This document shows positions 1-9,371 of a DNA stretch of 64,000 nucleotides, one piece after another. The notes under the pieces were generated by a model, which was given only the letters and a program-made list of their open reading frames with translations, was not told the origin of the DNA and searched no databases. The stretch spans positions 645,860 to 709,859 of the forward strand of contig NZ_JAPWGY010000002.1 in NCBI RefSeq assembly GCF_027214005.1, given 5' to 3'. Made by a program: the position numbers and the translations under genes. Source of the stretch: Kiloniella laminariae. Its GTDB lineage: Bacteria; Pseudomonadota; Alphaproteobacteria; Kiloniellales; Kiloniellaceae. Position 1 is the stretch's first letter, and each line of letters opens with the position of its first letter.

Positions 1-3000
1 GCCAGAAGCGTCTTCATCATTGCCATCAACAAGATTATCTTCTTCGACAGTGCCGGAAGCAGTTCCGGTTGTGTTCGTCGGACCATCATCCTTGAAAGAG
101 ATCGCTCCAGACAGATCAACCGTCGCAGTATCCGTATCGCCATCACCATCCGTAAGTGTACCCGTCAGAGTAACAACACCAGATGTCAGACTGACTTCAC
201 TGTCGTGATCATTACCATCATTACCGTGATTAACCGCACGAACCTGATCAAGGGTAACCTTGCCGTCGCTGGCAACACTCACTGTAAAGACAAGATCGCC
301 ACCTGTCTCAGTATGACCTTCAATAACACCGCCGTTATTGGTCAGAATAACCTTCTGCCCAGACGCCGTATCAATAATACCGCTGTCAACTCCTGGCGCA
401 GAAACACTCAGCGCATAGCTAACACCAGCAGAACCGTCGGCACCAGCATCAACAGTAAACAGGCCAGAGAAGTCTGTTGTTGCGTTCGTTCCAAGATCAG
501 TCTCGTCAACCTGCAGACTATCCGCTCCAGCAGAAACCGCAGTAAGAACAGGACCATCATCCTTGAAAGAGATCGCTCCAGACAGATCAACCGTCGCAGT
601 ATCCGTATCGCCATCACCATCCGTAAGTGTACCCGTCAGAGTAACAACACCAGATGTCAGACTGACTTCACTGTCGTGATCATTACCATCATTACCGTGA
701 TTAACCGCACGAACCTGATCAAGGGTAACCTTGCCGTCGCTGGCAACACTCACTGTAAAGACAAGATCGCCACCTGTCTCAGTATGACCTTCAATAACAC
801 CGCCGTTATTGGTCAGAATAACCTTCTGCCCAGACGCCGTATCAATAATACCGCTGTCAACTCCTGGCGCAGAAACACTCAGCGCATAGCTAACACCAGC
901 AGAACCGTCGGCACCAGCATCAACAGTAAACAGGCCAGAGAAGTCTGTTGTTGCGTTCGTTCCAAGATCAGTCTCGTCAACCTGCAGACTATCCGCTCCA
1001 GCAGAAACCGCAGTAAGAACAGGACCATCATCCTCAAACTTGATCAGACCACCAAGTTCAACGGATTCACTGTCCGTATCTTCGTCATTATCAGTAAGTG
1101 TGACCGTCAGCTTGAGGGCACCAGTTGCAATTTCGAGAGGATCGGCTGCTTCATCATGGTCATCCGTATCACCATGCTTCAGCGCACGGAACTGTTCGAC
1201 CGTCACGCCACCCGTTGCAGGGTCAACCGTGATGGTAAAGACAGGTGCCCCCCCAACGCCGGCTGTACCCGTAATCGTGTCACCAGACTGAACCAGCACC
1301 ACATCTGCACCACTGGCTGTATCAACCAGGCCAGACGGAATACCATCATCAAGGGTAAGGCTAAACACGGTCGATTTTTCGCCGTCAGTGCCCGGATCTT
1401 TGACCAGAGTGACAAGATCTGCACCAGAAATCGTTGCATAGCCAATGACGCCTGCCGGGCGTCCTGTTTCGTCAGCGGCATTCGCATCACCGGCATCCAC
1501 ACCCACGGACTCGTCAAGGCGGATCTCGGCACCTTCATTGGTCTGGAATGTCGTGATTTCAGGACCGTCATCCAGAATTTCAATGTTGGCCGTCCCCGAG
1601 GCTGTATCACCCTCATCATCTGTGATGGTATAGGTCAACTGCAGATCGACACCCTGAGAATTTACATCCTCATTGTGGCTGTCCCCACCAGTCGGGTGCT
1701 CAATCGCCTGATACTGGATAAAGGTCAGAGAGCCATTATGGGGACCGTCAGTCAATCCATCTTCAGAAATAACAACGGCGAAAGCCACATTGCCTTCGGA
1801 ATCGATACCCCAGACAATGTTATCATTTGCAGTGTCGTTATAGAGGGCAATCGGGCGATTGCCCTCTGACGTCACTAGGCCGCTGTCTTGACCGTTCACA
1901 CTGTCAAAAGCAATATTTTCGCGCCCGTCTACACCGGAAACCTGGCCAGAAGGCAAGCCATCAGGATTCTGGTCTGCCCCGTCAGAGTTATCAATTTCAT
2001 CATTGGAGCCATCAGATTTCAGGTCATAAGCCAACCCGTTATGAGCAGTCCCGATGTGTTCCCCGGAATTTCCTCCTGGGAACTTGATAACAAGATCTGT
2101 CCCCGTTATCGACGGTGCTGTTCCAACAAGATCAGCGACGTCTTCATTTGACAGCGCCGGGAAAGAATCGTTGGTGTTCCGTTGCCCACCTTCTGACTCG
2201 TCATAAGTCAGATTAACATTATTAATGGTCGGAATGTCTTCATCTATGGAAATCACGACAGAAACCGGATTTGACACAGCCTGATTATTTTCATCAACAG
2301 GCGTACCGTCTGCATCGGTCAATTCAGAACCAGAGCCCGTAGGCACGGTTTCTGTGGAAACGGCATGCACCGTAATCGTTGCAGGCCCCTGATCCTGATT
2401 TTCACCACCTTCGCCGCCCCGAGGCGTACCATCAGGCAGGCGGTCGTTGGTCCAGTCATTAGGATCAAAAGAAATATTAGTGGTCAGTCGCCCGGTGCCA
2501 TCATCGGATGTGTCAGCCGTATTGCCGCCATTTGCCTCATCCACATTTTCGGACACGTCAATGAAATAACGAACATATCCGTCTCCGGCAACTTCGTCAC
2601 CAATCGTCTCTTCAAGGGTATGTAGAGCGTTAGGGTCTACGATCACACCTGCAGCCAGAGCAATCTGGTGCTGAAGAGATGCAGGAAGATCGGCAGTATC
2701 CGTAACCAAGGTAAGAACAGGCTTTCCTGCCCCGTCAAAAGTTACTTTATAAACGCTGTCACCATCCATCTGCCAGATCTGTGCGCCAGCAATCTCGCGG
2801 ATATCCCAACCGACAGGTACCCCGTCGACCACCAATTCGTGCGCTTCTGAATCATCAGCGAAATCGGCAAATTCGACAGTTACGGGAATCGTGACCGTCT
2901 CTTCCTCCACCCCGGAATTTACCAGCACACCGCTTGGATCATAGTTCCCGCTAGGGTCATAATTACCGCTGGAATCCGTCCCGATCTGCAAGCCTTCAGG

Positions 3001-4068
3001 CAAGTCAGCAACAGCGTCAATTATCGCAACAGAAGAATAAGGGAGCGTTGCGCTCTCACCAGAATCCGGATCAGAAATCGTCGCCGAACCAGTAATGGTA
3101 ATATCAGCATCCGAATGTGGTGAGGGAAGGATATAAATGTCCGCAAAATCAGAAGGCGAAATCGTTATCGGGAATCCACCAGTGTATTCATCCCCTTCAT
3201 CACTGCCACCAATAAACAGGCGCACACCATCTGGAAGTTCGTTAATAACGACAGAATCCAGGGTTTCATTATCAGAAGGCGTAAAGGTCAACACCATCCG
3301 CATGGGTGCAGCAAAGGTCTCAAGAGAGCTACCAAGAAACGGACTGCTATCCTGACCGTCATCACCATCAACCAAGTGATGGTTAGGCAACCAGTCTTCA
3401 AAACCGCCACCAAAGGAGCCTGTTATACCACCGTTTGGACCTTCTTCCACTTCAGTAACTGTGGTCAGGAAACTTATTAACAGCGTCCCCTGTGCAGGGT
3501 CTGTGTTTTCATCGATGCCGCTAAGCAGGCCAAACTGCAGCTCGGTCGGGTCAATAACGCCCTGTGCGTTCAGGAGATCAATCGAATTACCGAGATCATC
3601 ACTGTAAGTACTGCCGCCACCGCCAGCAGGTCCAGCACCGGCCCCCGCGCCAGCTGCTGTTTCAAGTGTGCCGTCTCCGCCTGCAAGTGCCAGTGCCTGC
3701 CCGATCAGTTGATCCGCTGCCAGTTCTACGCCCCCGATGACAAGAACCGGTGCATCAGCACCCTGGGATTCAGCTACAAGATTAAGGAAGACAATCCTGC
3801 TGTCGGCCGCCCCGTCGCCGTCAGTATCAAATGTCAGGACAAAGTCATTCCCTTCGACGACCGGCGTTGCTGCAGCCGCGTCAAAGTTCAGAACCGCTGT
3901 CTGCCCCTTAACAAGAGAAATATTGACAACTTCACCCGTGGCGGGCGCCGATACATCAATTGCGCCAACCGCCTGTCCAACCAGGGTCGCACGGCCCAGT
4001 TCAGCAGAATCAGTTGCGTCAATTGTTGGGTTCGCCTCACCGTTATTACGAGTAAGATCATCAGTCAT
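1..4068 (-). CDS. Giant VCBS/DUF5801-type repeat exoprotein (RTX-like adhesin), 3' part outside window
   Basis: The reading frame is open from an ATG at 4068 to the left edge, giving the N-terminal 1356 residues. AGGGAGA lies about 8 nt upstream of the start. There is no Sec signal, as expected for type I secreted proteins whose signal is C-terminal. After an N-terminal module, a Gly/Ala/Pro-rich linker (about residues 138-152) leads into acidic beta-sandwich segments. From about residue 829 come repeats that each begin with a [F/L]xDDGP signature and contain LxxDE, TASG and T[L/V]TLTDxDGDT motifs, as in VCBS/DUF5801 (T1SS-143) exoproteins. The predicted role is a cell-surface or biofilm adhesin. 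The family and role are inferred; the C-terminal half, calcium-binding RTX nonapeptides and secretion genes are not in view. The opposite strand carries a long open frame that is only a shadow of this gene. Confidence 0.85.
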   Translation of the reverse strand, partial: MTDDLTRNNGEANPTIDATDSAELGRATLVGQAVGAIDVSAPATGEVVNISLVKGQTAVLNFDAAAATPVVEGNDFVLTFDTDGDGAADSRIVFLNLVAESQGADAPVLVIGGVELAADQLIGQALALAGGDGTLETAAGAGAGAGPAGGGGSTYSDDLGNSIDLLNAQGVIDPTELQFGLLSGIDENTDPAQGTLLISFLTTVTEVEEGPNGGITGSFGGGFEDWLPNHHLVDGDDGQDSSPFLGSSLETFAAPMRMVLTFTPSDNETLDSVVINELPDGVRLFIGGSDEGDEYTGGFPITISPSDFADIYILPSPHSDADITITGSATISDPDSGESATLPYSSVAIIDAVADLPEGLQIGTDSSGNYDPSGNYDPSGVLVNSGVEEETVTIPVTVEFADFADDSEAHELVVDGVPVGWDIREIAGAQIWQMDGDSVYKVTFDGAGKPVLTLVTDTADLPASLQHQIALAAGVIVDPNALHTLEETIGDEVAGDGYVRYFIDVSENVDEANGGNTADTSDDGTGRLTTNISFDPNDWTNDRLPDGTPRGGEGGENQDQGPATITVHAVSTETVPTGSGSELTDADGTPVDENNQAVSNPVSVVISIDEDIPTINNVNLTYDESEGGQRNTNDSFPALSNEDVADLVGTAPSITGTDLVIKFPGGNSGEHIGTAHNGLAYDLKSDGSNDEIDNSDGADQNPDGLPSGQVSGVDGRENIAFDSVNGQDSGLVTSEGNRPIALYNDTANDNIVWGIDSEGNVAFAVVISEDGLTDGPHNGSLTFIQYQAIEHPTGGDSHNEDVNSQGVDLQLTYTITDDEGDTASGTANIEILDDGPEITTFQTNEGAEIRLDESVGVDAGDANAADETGRPAGVIGYATISGADLVTLVKDPGTDGEKSTVFSLTLDDGIPSGLVDTASGADVVLVQSGDTITGTAGVGGAPVFTITVDPATGGVTVEQFRALKHGDTDDHDEAADPLEIATGALKLTVTLTDNDEDTDSESVELGGLIKFEDDGPVLTAVSAGADSLQVDETDLGTNATTDFSGLFTVDAGADGSAGVSYALSVSAPGVDSGIIDTASGQKVILTNNGGVIEGHTETGGDLVFTVSVASDGKVTLDQVRAVNHGNDGNDHDSEVSLTSGVVTLTGTLTDGDGDTDTATVDLSGAISFKDDGPVLTAVSAGADSLQVDETDLGTNATTDFSGLFTVDAGADGSAGVSYALSVSAPGVDSGIIDTASGQKVILTNNGGVIEGHTETGGDLVFTVSVASDGKVTLDQVRAVNHGNDGNDHDSEVSLTSGVVTLTGTLTDGDGDTDTATVDLSGAISFKDDGPTNTTGTASGTVEEDNLVDGNDEDASG
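80..1034 (-). repeat. Two identical 471-bp tandem repeats inside the adhesin gene
   Basis: The unit 80-550 is repeated at 551-1021 with no difference that I could find, and identity continues about 13 bp into the next unit before it diverges. The period of 471 bp equals 157 codons, so each copy adds one complete domain starting at the FxDDGPVLT signature. The neighbouring domains (1022-1580 and 1-79) are only distantly similar. This indicates recent tandem duplication or gene conversion within the coding sequence. Confidence 0.93.
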
Positions 4069-4374
4069 TTGGAATCTCCCTTAAGGTTCCGTATTATTAT
4101 GCGTCCGTTTCAGACACGAATTAGCAAAAAACAAACAGACCGCTGGCTTTTATCCGAACAGGAATTTTAACAGTCCCGTTTTCAGGGACAAGCATTACTT
4201 CCTCAAAAACCATAGCCATATATATGAGTTTTACCCGAATCTCCAGACTTCAAGCAAAACAGCAAGGCCAAAAGCCCTGCCAAGTGTTTCTTCATTGTTA
4301 GGACCTAAGCCCTAAAAAAACCCTAAGTAAACCTTACCCATTCCTTTACGGATGACGATTGCTAGCCAAAACCT
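4069..4374 (-). other. Upstream region of the adhesin gene
   Basis: AT-rich non-coding stretch between the adhesin start and the terminator of the OmpA-like gene. The adhesin promoter must lie here because a terminator separates it from the upstream gene. I see an A/T-rich tract with repeated CCTAA words around 4300-4335 but no convincing -35/-10 pair or known operator. No gene is supported here. Confidence 0.4.
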
Positions 4375-4405
4375 AAAAAAAAAGCCCCGCTGCATAGCGG
4401 GGCTT
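4375..4405 (-). terminator. Intrinsic terminator of the OmpA-like gene
   Basis: AAGCCCCGC and GCGGGGCTT (4382-4390 and 4397-4405) form a 9-bp GC-rich stem with a 6-nt loop. On the minus strand the stem is followed by nine T residues (complement of 4375-4383). It sits about 45 nt after the stop codon at 4452, so it fits a rho-independent terminator for the leftward gene. Confidence 0.88.
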
Positions 4406-4451
4406 GTATTCAGAAGCCCTGGGGCTTCGGCATTTTCAAATTTTCCGGGTC

Positions 4452-5369
4452 TTACTGAACCAGATCAATCTCAACAACGCGGTTACCGGGCTCACGGACA
4501 CCGTCTTCTGTTGGGATAAGAGACTGCGTCTCACCAACCGCGTCCGGAACAATCCGGCCAACATCCACACCGGCACGCGCCATGGCTTCCATCACCACGG
4601 ACAAACGACGCTGGGAAAGAGCCTGGTTATAATCTACAGCACCAGCACGGTCAGCATGCGCGACCAGACGGACTGTTGTACTATCGGCAGTCTGGGCAGC
4701 AACCAGAGCGGATTCCAGAGAAACACGCCCGGCATCTGTTGCAACAGTGCTGTCGAAGTTAAAGTAGACAAGGAAAGAATCGGCCTGCGGTGCTGGCGCT
4801 GCTGCCTGGCTTACGTAAGGCTGAAAGTCAGTCAACTTGAAAGTTGCCAGAGCATCAAGGCCATTCATCGCGGCATCAAAGGCTTCTTTGCACTCACCAC
4901 CACGTGTGCTTGGCTGATACTGTACAGAACGCGCAGCTTCAGTCGCCTCGATCCAGCAATCGTAGTTTACCTGGGCTTTCGCTGCCAGCTGTGGCGCAAC
5001 AACCCGGCCACCACGATCAAACGCCTTGCGCATACGCAAGAGAGCATCAGCGAAGACAGGCTTGTCTTCGTCTTTCAGCCAGCGATCATCGGGCTCATCA
5101 GGAAGAACACTTGACCGACGCGCGGCTGTCCGCGCCTTGTGGTTAAAGTGCTCGGCATCGAGCAGATCCCAGTTACTGTCACGCTCATCAGAAAGCGCGA
5201 GATAACCATCATACAATGCATTGCTGAACTGAATTCCGGTAACTTCACGATCCTGCGCAGAATCAGTATCGAAAAGGCCGCCAAAAACAGCGTCCAGCGG
5301 TCCAGCATTAGCCGGAGCGGCAGCGATTACGGCCGCAACAGCCCCGAACAGAAAACTCTTTGTTTTCAT
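4452..5369 (-). CDS. OmpA family outer-membrane/periplasmic protein
   Basis: 305 residues. The N-terminus MKTKSFLFGAVAAVIAAAP with ANA at 20-22 is a clear Sec signal peptide. Residues about 45-190 form an alpha-helical region with no recognised name. The C-terminal third (about 195-305) is an OmpA-like peptidoglycan-binding domain: FNFDS at its start, then HADRAGAVDYNQALSQRR in place of the usual HTDxxGxxxYNxxLSxxRA, and a closing NRVVEI. It probably anchors an envelope component to peptidoglycan in the periplasm. There is no lipobox and no clear N-terminal beta-barrel. It lies directly upstream of the giant exoprotein gene on the same strand but is separated from it by a terminator, so a shared function is only a possibility. 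Confidence 0.85.
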   Translation of the reverse strand: MKTKSFLFGAVAAVIAAAPANAGPLDAVFGGLFDTDSAQDREVTGIQFSNALYDGYLALSDERDSNWDLLDAEHFNHKARTAARRSSVLPDEPDDRWLKDEDKPVFADALLRMRKAFDRGGRVVAPQLAAKAQVNYDCWIEATEAARSVQYQPSTRGGECKEAFDAAMNGLDALATFKLTDFQPYVSQAAAPAPQADSFLVYFNFDSTVATDAGRVSLESALVAAQTADSTTVRLVAHADRAGAVDYNQALSQRRLSVVMEAMARAGVDVGRIVPDAVGETQSLIPTEDGVREPGNRVVEIDLVQ

Positions 5370-5670
5370 TGTCCACCCCTTGATGAGTGCTGCAACTCAC
5401 AGCAGAAATAATTCAGTGACACCTATAACGTCTCCCGAGACGAAGAGCAAGTGACAGAAGATACTTTATAGCAATTCATCGGCAAAATCATCCGGTTTTA
5501 TCCAGAATCAGTGGAATCACTTACAGGAAAACCACAACTGCACAGCAGAATCCGTCTCTAAAAGTTAATTTTTTGTAAAAATAACAGACTCAAAAAGATC
5601 ACACCCAAGTGCCCCCCTTCCTGTTAGCTTTTGCCTGAACAAACCTGAAACAGCAAAAGCATCCTCCCCC
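5370..5670. promoter_or_regulatory. Divergent promoter region between the ompA-like and protease-like genes
   Basis: About 300 bp of AT-rich non-coding DNA between two divergent genes. A short dyad CGTCTC-CC-GAGACG is visible at 5429-5442, on the side of the ompA-like gene. I could not assign a regulator or a certain promoter. Confidence 0.35.
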
Positions 5671-6510
5671 ATGTCACATCTGCAACAAGCCCCCAACCGC
5701 CAGGCAACAGCTCTGTTTGATTTCTGGCGGCGCCCGCTTTTGGCCGTTACATTACTGTGCCTCCTTCCCCTTTCAACCCTCGAGGCGTCTCCCTTACAAG
5801 GAACAGCTAATCTGGACTTGACCAGGGGAACCGTTAATACGGAAAGCTATCCTTGGAGCACACTGGGCCGACTTAACATTGGGGGACGGGCCTTTTGCAC
5901 AGGCGTCATGATTGGCAAGAACCACCTCTATACCCAGGCTCACTGCCTGTACAACAAAGCCGAGAAACGCTGGTGGAAAGAAGAGGAACTCCACTTCCGT
6001 GCCGGCTATCAGCGTGACAATCATATCGGCTCTTCTGATATCGCCAGAATAGAAATTTCCGAAAGCTATGACCCGGCCAACCCCAACAGCCTGGCCAGCA
6101 TGACCGGAGACTGGGCTCTCGTCACCCTGAAGGAACCCCTCGGCCAGCGCACCGGGTGGCTTGGTCTCAAAAACATGGACCAGGGGTTGCGCCAGAGACT
6201 TCGTAGCGGAACAGCCAACATCTTCAATGCCGGTTATCACAGCGGCTGGGGACATGCGGTAAAGCTGTCATCCAACTGCTCTAAAGAGGCCACACAGAAA
6301 ATCCCTGGAATCGGGAGCATCCCCTGCAGAGAAAGCCGGGAAAACCAGCGCTCCCTCCCGACAATCATGTACCAAAACGGGACATATAAACTGATTTCAT
6401 CGGCAGCTTTTAACCGAAACGACAGTCCAAACCGTAAAGACAGCCACGCCTTTGCCAGTCTGAAAACGGCCAACAACGAGTGGGGCCACAGCCAACGCCC
6501 CAACCTTTGA
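5671..6510 (+). CDS. Secreted trypsin-fold (S1 family) protein, catalytic serine box not recognisable
   Basis: 279 residues with a hydrophobic segment near residues 22-38 that reads as a Sec signal. Residues about 55-160 match the chymotrypsin fold: CTGVMIGKNHLYTQAHC supplies the catalytic His (H91) between paired cysteines C76 and C92, and GDWALVTL supplies the Asp (D147). The second half carries C203 and C219, but the GDSG[G/S]P box expected just after the last cysteine reads CRESRENQRSLPT, so no canonical nucleophile is seen. The neighbouring frames through 6320-6370 do not encode the box either, so a simple frameshift does not explain it. Either the site is diverged (S222 or S228) or the protein is a non-catalytic homologue. 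It ends 12 bp from the convergent molybdoenzyme gene. Confidence 0.75.
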   Translation: MSHLQQAPNRQATALFDFWRRPLLAVTLLCLLPLSTLEASPLQGTANLDLTRGTVNTESYPWSTLGRLNIGGRAFCTGVMIGKNHLYTQAHCLYNKAEKRWWKEEELHFRAGYQRDNHIGSSDIARIEISESYDPANPNSLASMTGDWALVTLKEPLGQRTGWLGLKNMDQGLRQRLRSGTANIFNAGYHSGWGHAVKLSSNCSKEATQKIPGIGSIPCRESRENQRSLPTIMYQNGTYKLISSAAFNRNDSPNRKDSHAFASLKTANNEWGHSQRPNL

Positions 6511-6522
6511 GCAAACCACAGT

Positions 6523-8832
6523 TCAAGACAAATGACGTAATATTTCAGGCGGTTGATAAACAGTAACTCTGGGCGCTTCACCTTCGAAACGCTCGACTTC
6601 TACCAGAACAGAATGGGCAACAGGCCCCTGCCCCAACTCAGACGTTCCCTCGTCTCTTGTCAGCACATTCGGGTTACCTGACTTGTCGAGACTACCAATC
6701 ACGCCGGGCTCAACAGGGTCGTACCAGGCACCGGTCGGGAGTTGCACAATCCCTTTTTGCACGTTATCGCCCACGCACAGCCCTGCCAGCGTCGCCCCGC
6801 GATCATTAAAGACCCGCACGACATCCCCGGCCTTCAATCCACGGGAACGCGCATCTTCTGGATGCATTGTCAGGGCTTCCCGTCCGGCAACCTTTGAGTC
6901 CTGGCTGGTCTTGCCATGGTCGAACTGACTGTGCAGCCGGGTGACCGGCTGGTTTGACATCAAATGTAACGGGAAACGTTTGGCCAGGGGCGAACCTAGC
7001 CATTCTTTTGGTTCGATCCAGGTCGGATGTCCCGGACAGGACTCCAGTTCGAAAGAAGCCACCGTTTCGGAAAAAATCTCGATCCGGCCAGAGGGGGTTT
7101 TTAAAGGATGCTTGTCCGGATCAGCACGATAGTCTGCCATCATGATCAACTCATGCCCCAGAGGAAGGGTAAACTCACCCTCTTCCCAGAAAGCATCAAA
7201 GTCAGGCATCGCGATATCAAAGGAAGCCGCCCGCTGGCGATTGATTGTGTGAAGATAGCGCAACCAGTCCATTTCGCTGCGCCCTTCGGTAAATTTATCC
7301 CCTACACCCATTTTCTCGGCAATACCGGAAAAAATGGCATAGTCATCCAGGGCCTCACCGACAGGCTTCACTGCCTGCTTGAGCGCAAAGAGATATTCAT
7401 CCCGTTTGGCACAGCCGATATCATTTCGCTCTGCGGTCATGCTTGCGGGCAAGACAATGTCGGCATGACGCGATAGCGCGTTCCACGTCTGCTCATGCAC
7501 AATAATGCTGTCAGGTTTACGCCAGGCCTGCAAAAGACGGTTGATGTCCTGGTGATGATGGAAAGGATTGCCGCCAGCCCAGTAGACAACCTTGGTTTCT
7601 GGATAACGATATTCCCTGCCGTTATACTGAAAAGCTTCTCCCGGCTTAAGCAACAAATCACTGATCCGCGCAACCGGGATAAAGTCGCGGACCTCGTTGG
7701 TTCCCTGATCCAGGGATGCCCAGGCGAAATCCATGAACTGATGACCAACGCCGTTAACACCGGCATAGCCCAACCCGAAACCACCCCCAGGCAAACCGAT
7801 CTGCCCGAGCATGGCTGCCAGAACGATTGTCATCCAGTAGGCCTGCTCACCATGATCGCCCCGCTGCATCGACCAGCTGGCTGTCACCATCGTCCGTTTG
7901 CGCGCCATCTCCAGCGCAAGATCGCGAATGGTCCCTGCTTCCAGACCGGAAATACCAGCGGCCCATTCCGGTGTTTTGGCCTGCCCGTCGGACTCGCCGG
8001 TCAGGTAAGGCAGAAACCGCTCGAACCCCACACAATACCGCTGAAGGAAATCCTTGTCGTGCAAGCCTTCCTGCCAGAGCGTATAGGCCAGCGCCAGCAT
8101 GATCGACACATCACTGTTGGGTCGTGGCTGGTGATAGACGGCTTCAAGATAGGCATCCACATCATCACGTACCGGGCCAAAATTGACAAACTTTGTCCCG
8201 GCATCGCGACAGGCACGCAAACCGGATTTCGCACTGTGTTTTCCCACACCCCCAACATTGATCTGGCCATTTTTCAGGGCGATGCCACCGAACATAACCA
8301 TCAGTTCACAATGTTTTTCCAGAACAGGCCAGGAGGTATGATTCTTCAACAGCCAGTCCATGTGCCCCACCACGTGTGGCAAGATCACTTCCGCTGCTGC
8401 ATAGCTATAGGTGTTGACCGATTTTGTATAACCGCCAATACAGTTCAGAAAGCGGTGAATCTGGCTTTGCGCATGATGAAAACGCCCGGCACTGGCCCAG
8501 CCGTATGAACCGGCAAAGATCGCCTGATTCCCGTAATCCTGTCGCACCCGGTCCAGTTCCCGGCTGACAAGATCAAAGGCGGTGTCCCACTCAACCTCGA
8601 CAAAGGGTTCAGCCCCGCGCAGATCTGTTGCTGCGCCGGGCCCCTGCTCAAGGTAGCTTTTACGGATCGCAGGTTTGGTGACACGGCAGGGGTGCTGGAT
8701 ACCGTCAATGAAGGACTGACCGATTGGCGAAGGATCGGGATCCTGGGCAAAAGGCTCGACCCCCGTGATCCGGTCTTCTTCAACAGAAAGAAGATAGGTG
8801 CCCCAATGCGCCGCTGTCAGTATCTTGTTCAT
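6523..8832 (-). CDS. Molybdopterin-dependent S-/N-oxide reductase (BisC/TorA type)
   Basis: 769 residues, close in length to E. coli BisC. It belongs to the DMSO-reductase family with bis-MGD and a serine molybdenum ligand, seen in the GSYGWASAGRFHHAQ segment near residue 110. Further family motifs are VYWAGGNPFHHHQD (about 423-436), a typical TAERND segment, and a C-terminal molydopterin-dinucleotide-binding domain (about 620-740) with MSNQPVTRLHSQFDH. There is no Tat signal and no N-terminal Fe-S cysteine motif, so it should be a cytoplasmic single-subunit enzyme as BisC is (biotin sulfoxide or methionine sulfoxide reduction) rather than an exported respiratory TorA. No torC, torD or membrane partner is adjacent. 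mogA, needed for its cofactor, is about 7 kb away. The exact substrate is not readable from sequence. Confidence 0.88.
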   Translation of the reverse strand: MNKILTAAHWGTYLLSVEEDRITGVEPFAQDPDPSPIGQSFIDGIQHPCRVTKPAIRKSYLEQGPGAATDLRGAEPFVEVEWDTAFDLVSRELDRVRQDYGNQAIFAGSYGWASAGRFHHAQSQIHRFLNCIGGYTKSVNTYSYAAAEVILPHVVGHMDWLLKNHTSWPVLEKHCELMVMFGGIALKNGQINVGGVGKHSAKSGLRACRDAGTKFVNFGPVRDDVDAYLEAVYHQPRPNSDVSIMLALAYTLWQEGLHDKDFLQRYCVGFERFLPYLTGESDGQAKTPEWAAGISGLEAGTIRDLALEMARKRTMVTASWSMQRGDHGEQAYWMTIVLAAMLGQIGLPGGGFGLGYAGVNGVGHQFMDFAWASLDQGTNEVRDFIPVARISDLLLKPGEAFQYNGREYRYPETKVVYWAGGNPFHHHQDINRLLQAWRKPDSIIVHEQTWNALSRHADIVLPASMTAERNDIGCAKRDEYLFALKQAVKPVGEALDDYAIFSGIAEKMGVGDKFTEGRSEMDWLRYLHTINRQRAASFDIAMPDFDAFWEEGEFTLPLGHELIMMADYRADPDKHPLKTPSGRIEIFSETVASFELESCPGHPTWIEPKEWLGSPLAKRFPLHLMSNQPVTRLHSQFDHGKTSQDSKVAGREALTMHPEDARSRGLKAGDVVRVFNDRGATLAGLCVGDNVQKGIVQLPTGAWYDPVEPGVIGSLDKSGNPNVLTRDEGTSELGQGPVAHSVLVEVERFEGEAPRVTVYQPPEILRHLS

Positions 8833-8895
8833 CGTCAGCTACTCGATATGATTGACCTCAGTATAGCAAAAAATCTGCCTGCTCACAGGATCTGT

Positions 8896-9288
8896 CTAGT
8901 CCTGTGGTGAAACCAGACGCGGATCTTTGAGCGCCTCTTCAATAAGAACAGCATCACTCCGCATCGCCAGATGCCGGTTTGCAATCACGTCATCCACAAG
9001 CAGGATAAAGGCATTCCACTGAAATTCCTTCAGGGCATCTGCCTTCAGGTTTTCGGGTCCCTTCTTCAGGCCACTGGTAAACTTCTTGATCGTTGAACGC
9101 AGAATTGCTTTTCTGTGGGCACCCTTGATAGAAATCTGGTCTTCAATTTCCTGCTTGATTACTGATTTCTTCAGAGGAACAGCAACTTCAGCTCCCTGAA
9201 GGGTAACAGTTACTTCCCAGGAAAATTCATCTTCATTTTCGACTACGTCACTCATGGCCTTGTCTTCTTGTGCACTGTCAGACGACAT
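8896..9288 (-). CDS. Hypothetical protein, 130 aa
   Basis: I do not recognise this protein. It has an acidic N-terminus (DVVENEDEF), a short beta-like segment (WEVTVTLQGAEVAVPLKK) and a mixed charged helical remainder ending LIEEALKDPRLVSPQD. No signal peptide or membrane segment is present. It lies between a 90-residue acidic protein gene and the molybdoenzyme gene on the same strand, with gaps of 83 and 63 bp, so it may be co-transcribed with either. A start at the inner methionine (MSDVVENED, 9255) is also possible. Confidence 0.6.
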   Translation of the reverse strand: MSSDSAQEDKAMSDVVENEDEFSWEVTVTLQGAEVAVPLKKSVIKQEIEDQISIKGAHRKAILRSTIKKFTSGLKKGPENLKADALKEFQWNAFILLVDDVIANRHLAMRSDAVLIEEALKDPRLVSPQD

Positions 9289-9371
9289 CTACTCAGCAGG
9301 GATAGCCCCCCCGGTTGCGCCTGATCCACTGATCTATGGGTTCTTCAAACGTATAGTTATTATTCGTATAT

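Noticed and set aside
205-1869. A 554-codon open frame on the plus strand opposite the adhesin
   Set aside because: It repeats exactly with the 471-bp units of the adhesin and has no family motif or ribosome site. It is a shadow of the repetitive minus-strand gene.
7495-8508. A 337-codon open frame opposite the molybdoenzyme gene
   Set aside because: The minus strand has a full BisC/TorA-type enzyme with all family motifs. The plus-strand product resembles nothing.
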